From contig CM059971.1 in assembly GCA_030490835.1 (NCBI GenBank), positions 69,520,224-69,584,223 of the forward strand: a stretch of 64,000 bases of DNA. The letters are read 5' to 3'. The position numbers were made by a program, and so were the translations under genes. The first letter of the stretch is position 1. Every line of letters begins with the position of its first letter. This document shows positions 61,711 to 64,000 of this stretch, in pieces. The notes under the pieces are model-generated. The model saw only the letters and a program-made list of their open reading frames with translations. It ran no database searches and was not told the DNA's origin. The stretch is from Annona cherimola. Its lineage: Eukaryota; Streptophyta; Magnoliopsida; Magnoliales; Annonaceae.

Positions 61711-62550
61711 ATTCACACCAATCTACAACATTTAAGAAATTATCTCACCTCTCTACAGAACCAATTGGTTATTCAGCAATAGTCGAGGGTTAGCAGCTAT
61801 TGCAAGAATTTTTCTCTTATCCTTTTTTTGGAGAAATTTCTCTTATTCTCTGGTTGGCGAGGCAGGCGTCCATCTCAAGCATTAATTCCTCATCCTCCGC
61901 ATCAATGCAGTACCGTCCTCCCTCATTTTGTCCAATTGGACTAGTCTATAAGCAGATTTCATAGAAAACTTCCCATTTGGTTCTGAGTCCCAAAAAACCT
62001 AATCCTCAATGTTCCCCTATGGAATAGGCATATCTTTTATCACCTCCCAACCTGCATCTGCCACTGCTCTCTTGATTCCAGCCTCCTTTTGCATCCTTCT
62101 GTCCTTGTCAATCAACTGTTCTACCTTTGCATTCTCCTCTCTTTAACGAGAGTGGACCCCAGCCATTTGAATATTTCCATTTCACCATTGGTCGCAAATA
62201 AATTGGACCTTTTCTCTATTCTCGATTCTCTATTTGTATCATTTTCTGAGAGGCTGCAGAGTCTGAAAAGTGCTCCTCCAATTACATGATGCTCCTTTCC
62301 GATTTTTTACTTCCATATATCTCCAGAGGTAAAATACTTAATCCTAAATATTCATTGGGACAAAGCATGAGATTCTGTCAATAGTCTCGAGGCCTACTTT
62401 TTTTATTGGATATTTATAATTACGTCTCAATTATATTACAATCAAGTATTGATAAATTCTTATAATTAATGGGAAAACTACAAATTCCGAGTACACGCTC
62501 TTAAGTATTAAAGGGGAGATCACGAGCTCCCAAATATTAAAAGGGAGACA
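61711..62550. other. Spacer upstream of cystatin D
   Basis: No gene recognised. The 66-codon plus frame 62089-62289 lacks motifs. Phrases GTACACGCTCTTAAGTATTAAAG and AGACAAAGCTCC near 62490-62550 recur near 52400 and 52868 upstream of copy C. Confidence 0.45.
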
Positions 62551-62559
62551 AAGCTCCCA

Positions 62560-62750
62560 TGCAGACTGCAGTCCATTTCATTAATGAATTTCGTCCCATT
62601 CACACGTTTTTCACGTGGAACTACATTATTGTAGGAAAGAAATAAAGCTGATCGATCCTTGAGCTAAGCTGATCTCTATATAAGTAGTGTGGTGGGATGG
62701 ATTGGAATATAATTCAAAGGTGCAGCTGAATCAGTTTACGTATCCAAGCC
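62560..62750 (+). promoter_or_regulatory. Cystatin D promoter and 5' leader
   Basis: Nearly identical to 54330-54510. It has a G-box CACGTG at 62612-62617, the CTACATTATTGTAG inverted repeat and the TATA box TATATAA (62677-62683). An insertion of about 15 bp (TTGAGCTAAGCTGAT region) separates the two more widely than in copy C. Confidence 0.75.
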
Positions 62751-62982
62751 ATGGCCTCTCAAACACTTATTTGCTCCTCCACTCCCAAACTTGCCGCCTT
62801 TAATAATTTTCGTACCACACCTCCTCCCCTTCTGGCTCATCCTTTTCCTCGTGCATTCAGCAACTCTTCTTCTCTTCCAACGCTCTCCCTCAAAGCCTTC
62901 AACTTTGGGATCAAGCCTTTACAAACATCTGATTTCAAATGTTACGCCACTGTTACAGATGAAAAGGACATCATTACTTCCG
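62751..62982 (+). CDS. Phytocystatin D, exon 1 (predicted plastid transit peptide)
   Basis: 77 codons plus one base up to the donor CTTCCG|GTGCG. The peptide MASQTLICSSTPKLAAFNNF… resembles copy C with few replacements and one extra codon (DIITS versus DIIS). It is low in acidic residues, Ser/Thr/Pro-rich, and no stop interrupts it. The same plastid-targeting inference applies as for copy C, and conservation of this exon between paralogues supports a functional N-terminus. Confidence 0.82.
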
Positions 62983-63197
62983 GTGCGTTCTAATATTTTT
63001 TCCTCTTCTTTCTCTCATATCTTAATTAAATCCGTAACATCTTATAAAGTAGGAGAAATACTTTTATCCACAAAGATTTCAATGGGTCAAACCCTTTTTT
63101 GACCCACCTTAATTCGTTATTGAATCAAAGAATTACATGGCCAGGAAGATTTCATAATTAATATCGTCAACCCCATGTTGTATATGCTTAAAAATAT

Positions 63198-63613
63198 GAG
63201 ACTTGATCTTCTACGACCGGTCGGAAATCACCGGATTTCCGACCGGTCAAAAAATATATTTTTTTTATTTTTTTTGAAAAATAATTTTATAAACATGTTA
63301 ATCTAGTTATATTTAATCTATAAACCAAATTTTACCATTTTTGGATATGTATATATATTTATTTTGGATTTTTAAATACAGGGGTATTTAAGTCATTTTA
63401 AGAATATTTAAAATGACTTAAATACCCCTGTATTTAAAAATTCAAAATAAATATATATACATATCCAAAAATAGTAAAATTTGGTTTATAGATTAAATAT
63501 AACTAGATTAACATGTTTATAAAATTATTTTTCAAAAAAAATAAAAAAAAAATATATTTTTTGACCGGTCGGAAATCACCGGATTTCCGACCGGTCGTAA
63601 ATGATCAGTCGGC
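63198..63613. mobile_element. Fold-back MULE-type MITE in cystatin D intron
   Basis: 416 bp, almost entirely a pair of about 200-bp inverted arms around a short centre near 63405. Arms start GAGACTTGATCTTCTACGAC and, reversed from the right, GCCGACTGATCATTTACGAC. Each arm holds the palindrome-like CGGTCGGAAATCACCGGATT, then TCCGACCGG. It is flanked by TAAAAATAT on both sides (63189-63197; 63614-63622), a perfect 9-bp duplication typical of Mutator-like transposition. Confidence 0.9.
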
Positions 63614-63788
63614 TAAAAATATTGATAATTATAATTATATATCGTAGTTTTAGTTACACTTGGCTCTTTTCTTTCCATTACTATATACCTACAGCAGTAA
63701 ATTGGAAGCTGAAATTGTATATATGTTTATTGTTGGAATGAATGAAAGAATGAGCTATTAATGAATTACACGTATATGTTCCATGCAG

Positions 63789-64000
63789 TTGATCATAAGC
63801 ATGGTCTGGTTGATGGGTGGAAAATTATCGGCATTGGTCCAGTTAGACTGTGGGAAGATATCAAGGACGTGGACCATAATGAGCATGTTCAGGCACTGGG
63901 CCAGTTCGCGGTGGATGAAGAAAACAAAAAACCTGAGAATGCAAAGACCCCCATCAAATTCCTTCGTGTGGTGGAAGCAGAACTGCTGGTGGTGGCTGGA
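63789..64000 (+). CDS. Phytocystatin D, exon 2 (partial, runs off window)
   Basis: Follows acceptor TTCCATGCAG after an 806-base intron. The visible 70 codons are open. They read VDHKHGLVDGW, an 11-codon insert (KIIGIGPVRLW), EDIKDVDHNEHVQALGQFAV, then DEENKKPENAKTPIKFLRVV and AELLVVAG at the window end. The first Gly of the N-terminal pair is Asp, the insert lies directly behind the Gly-Trp contact, and the QxVxG loop is L-V-V-A-G, losing the Gln. Inhibition of papain-like proteases may therefore be weak or changed. The C-terminal part is not visible, so later breaks cannot be excluded. Confidence 0.85.
   Translation, partial: MIISMVWLMGGKLSALVQLDCGKISRTWTIMSMFRHWASSRWMKKTKNLRMQRPPSNSFVWWKQNCWWWL

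Overview
This window looks like AT-rich, repeat-dominated nuclear DNA of a flowering plant. The evidence is a phytocystatin gene family with a conserved intron, plant LTR retrotransposons with plant-type primer-binding sites, plant MITEs, and captured fragments of plant genes (KNOX, Tubby-like, DUF1685, BRX, MTR4/HEN2 helicase). The species cannot be named from the sequence. I saw no rRNA, tRNA or CRISPR.

Layout. 1-6660: minus-strand LARD-like LTR retrotransposon (tRNA-Trp-type primer-binding site). Its very long LTR holds four kinds of tandem array and pieces of host genes. 6640-7128: LTR piece of another family. 8272-15778: Ty3/gypsy element with gag and protease but no recognisable reverse transcriptase, with a Tourist-like MITE inside. 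16740-17240: LINE ORF1 remnant. 18166-36992: complete but decayed minus-strand Ty3/gypsy chromovirus (target-site duplication CCAAC). It is split by two solo LTRs (23097-24638, TSD CAAGT; 26265-33635, TSD TTATT), and the second of these carries a third solo LTR (30009-31427, TSD ATAAG). 37850-40460: duplicated block with a cystatin pseudogene. 41700-47240: MITE-rich spacer. 47652-47923: second cystatin pseudogene. 50250-52030: more MITEs. 54511-55207: intact two-exon cystatin gene. 56433-60603: solo LTR of the LARD-like family (TSD CTAAT), inserted in that gene's 3' flank and carrying a different set of host gene fragments. 62751-64000: a further cystatin gene, cut by the window end, with a fold-back MULE-type MITE in its intron.

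The only plausible functional host genes are the two plus-strand cystatins, which should inhibit papain-like cysteine proteases. Their first exon looks like a plastid transit peptide, which is not the usual ER signal of phytocystatins. The four cystatin copies run from nearly canonical (54511) through altered but open (62751) to broken (39909, 47652). Three of them share a 3' flank, and a fourth orphan copy of that flank surrounds the chromovirus.

The most unusual elements are the giant LTRs. Two copies share the same U5-side half but carry different host gene fragments on the U3 side: clathrin-assembly, KNOX, histone H2A and 6PGDH in one; HEN2 helicase, DUF1685, Tubby-like F-box and BRX in the other. 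A second unexplained structure is a dense series of short hairpins with paired, compensating arm changes inside the 5.9-kb solo LTR.
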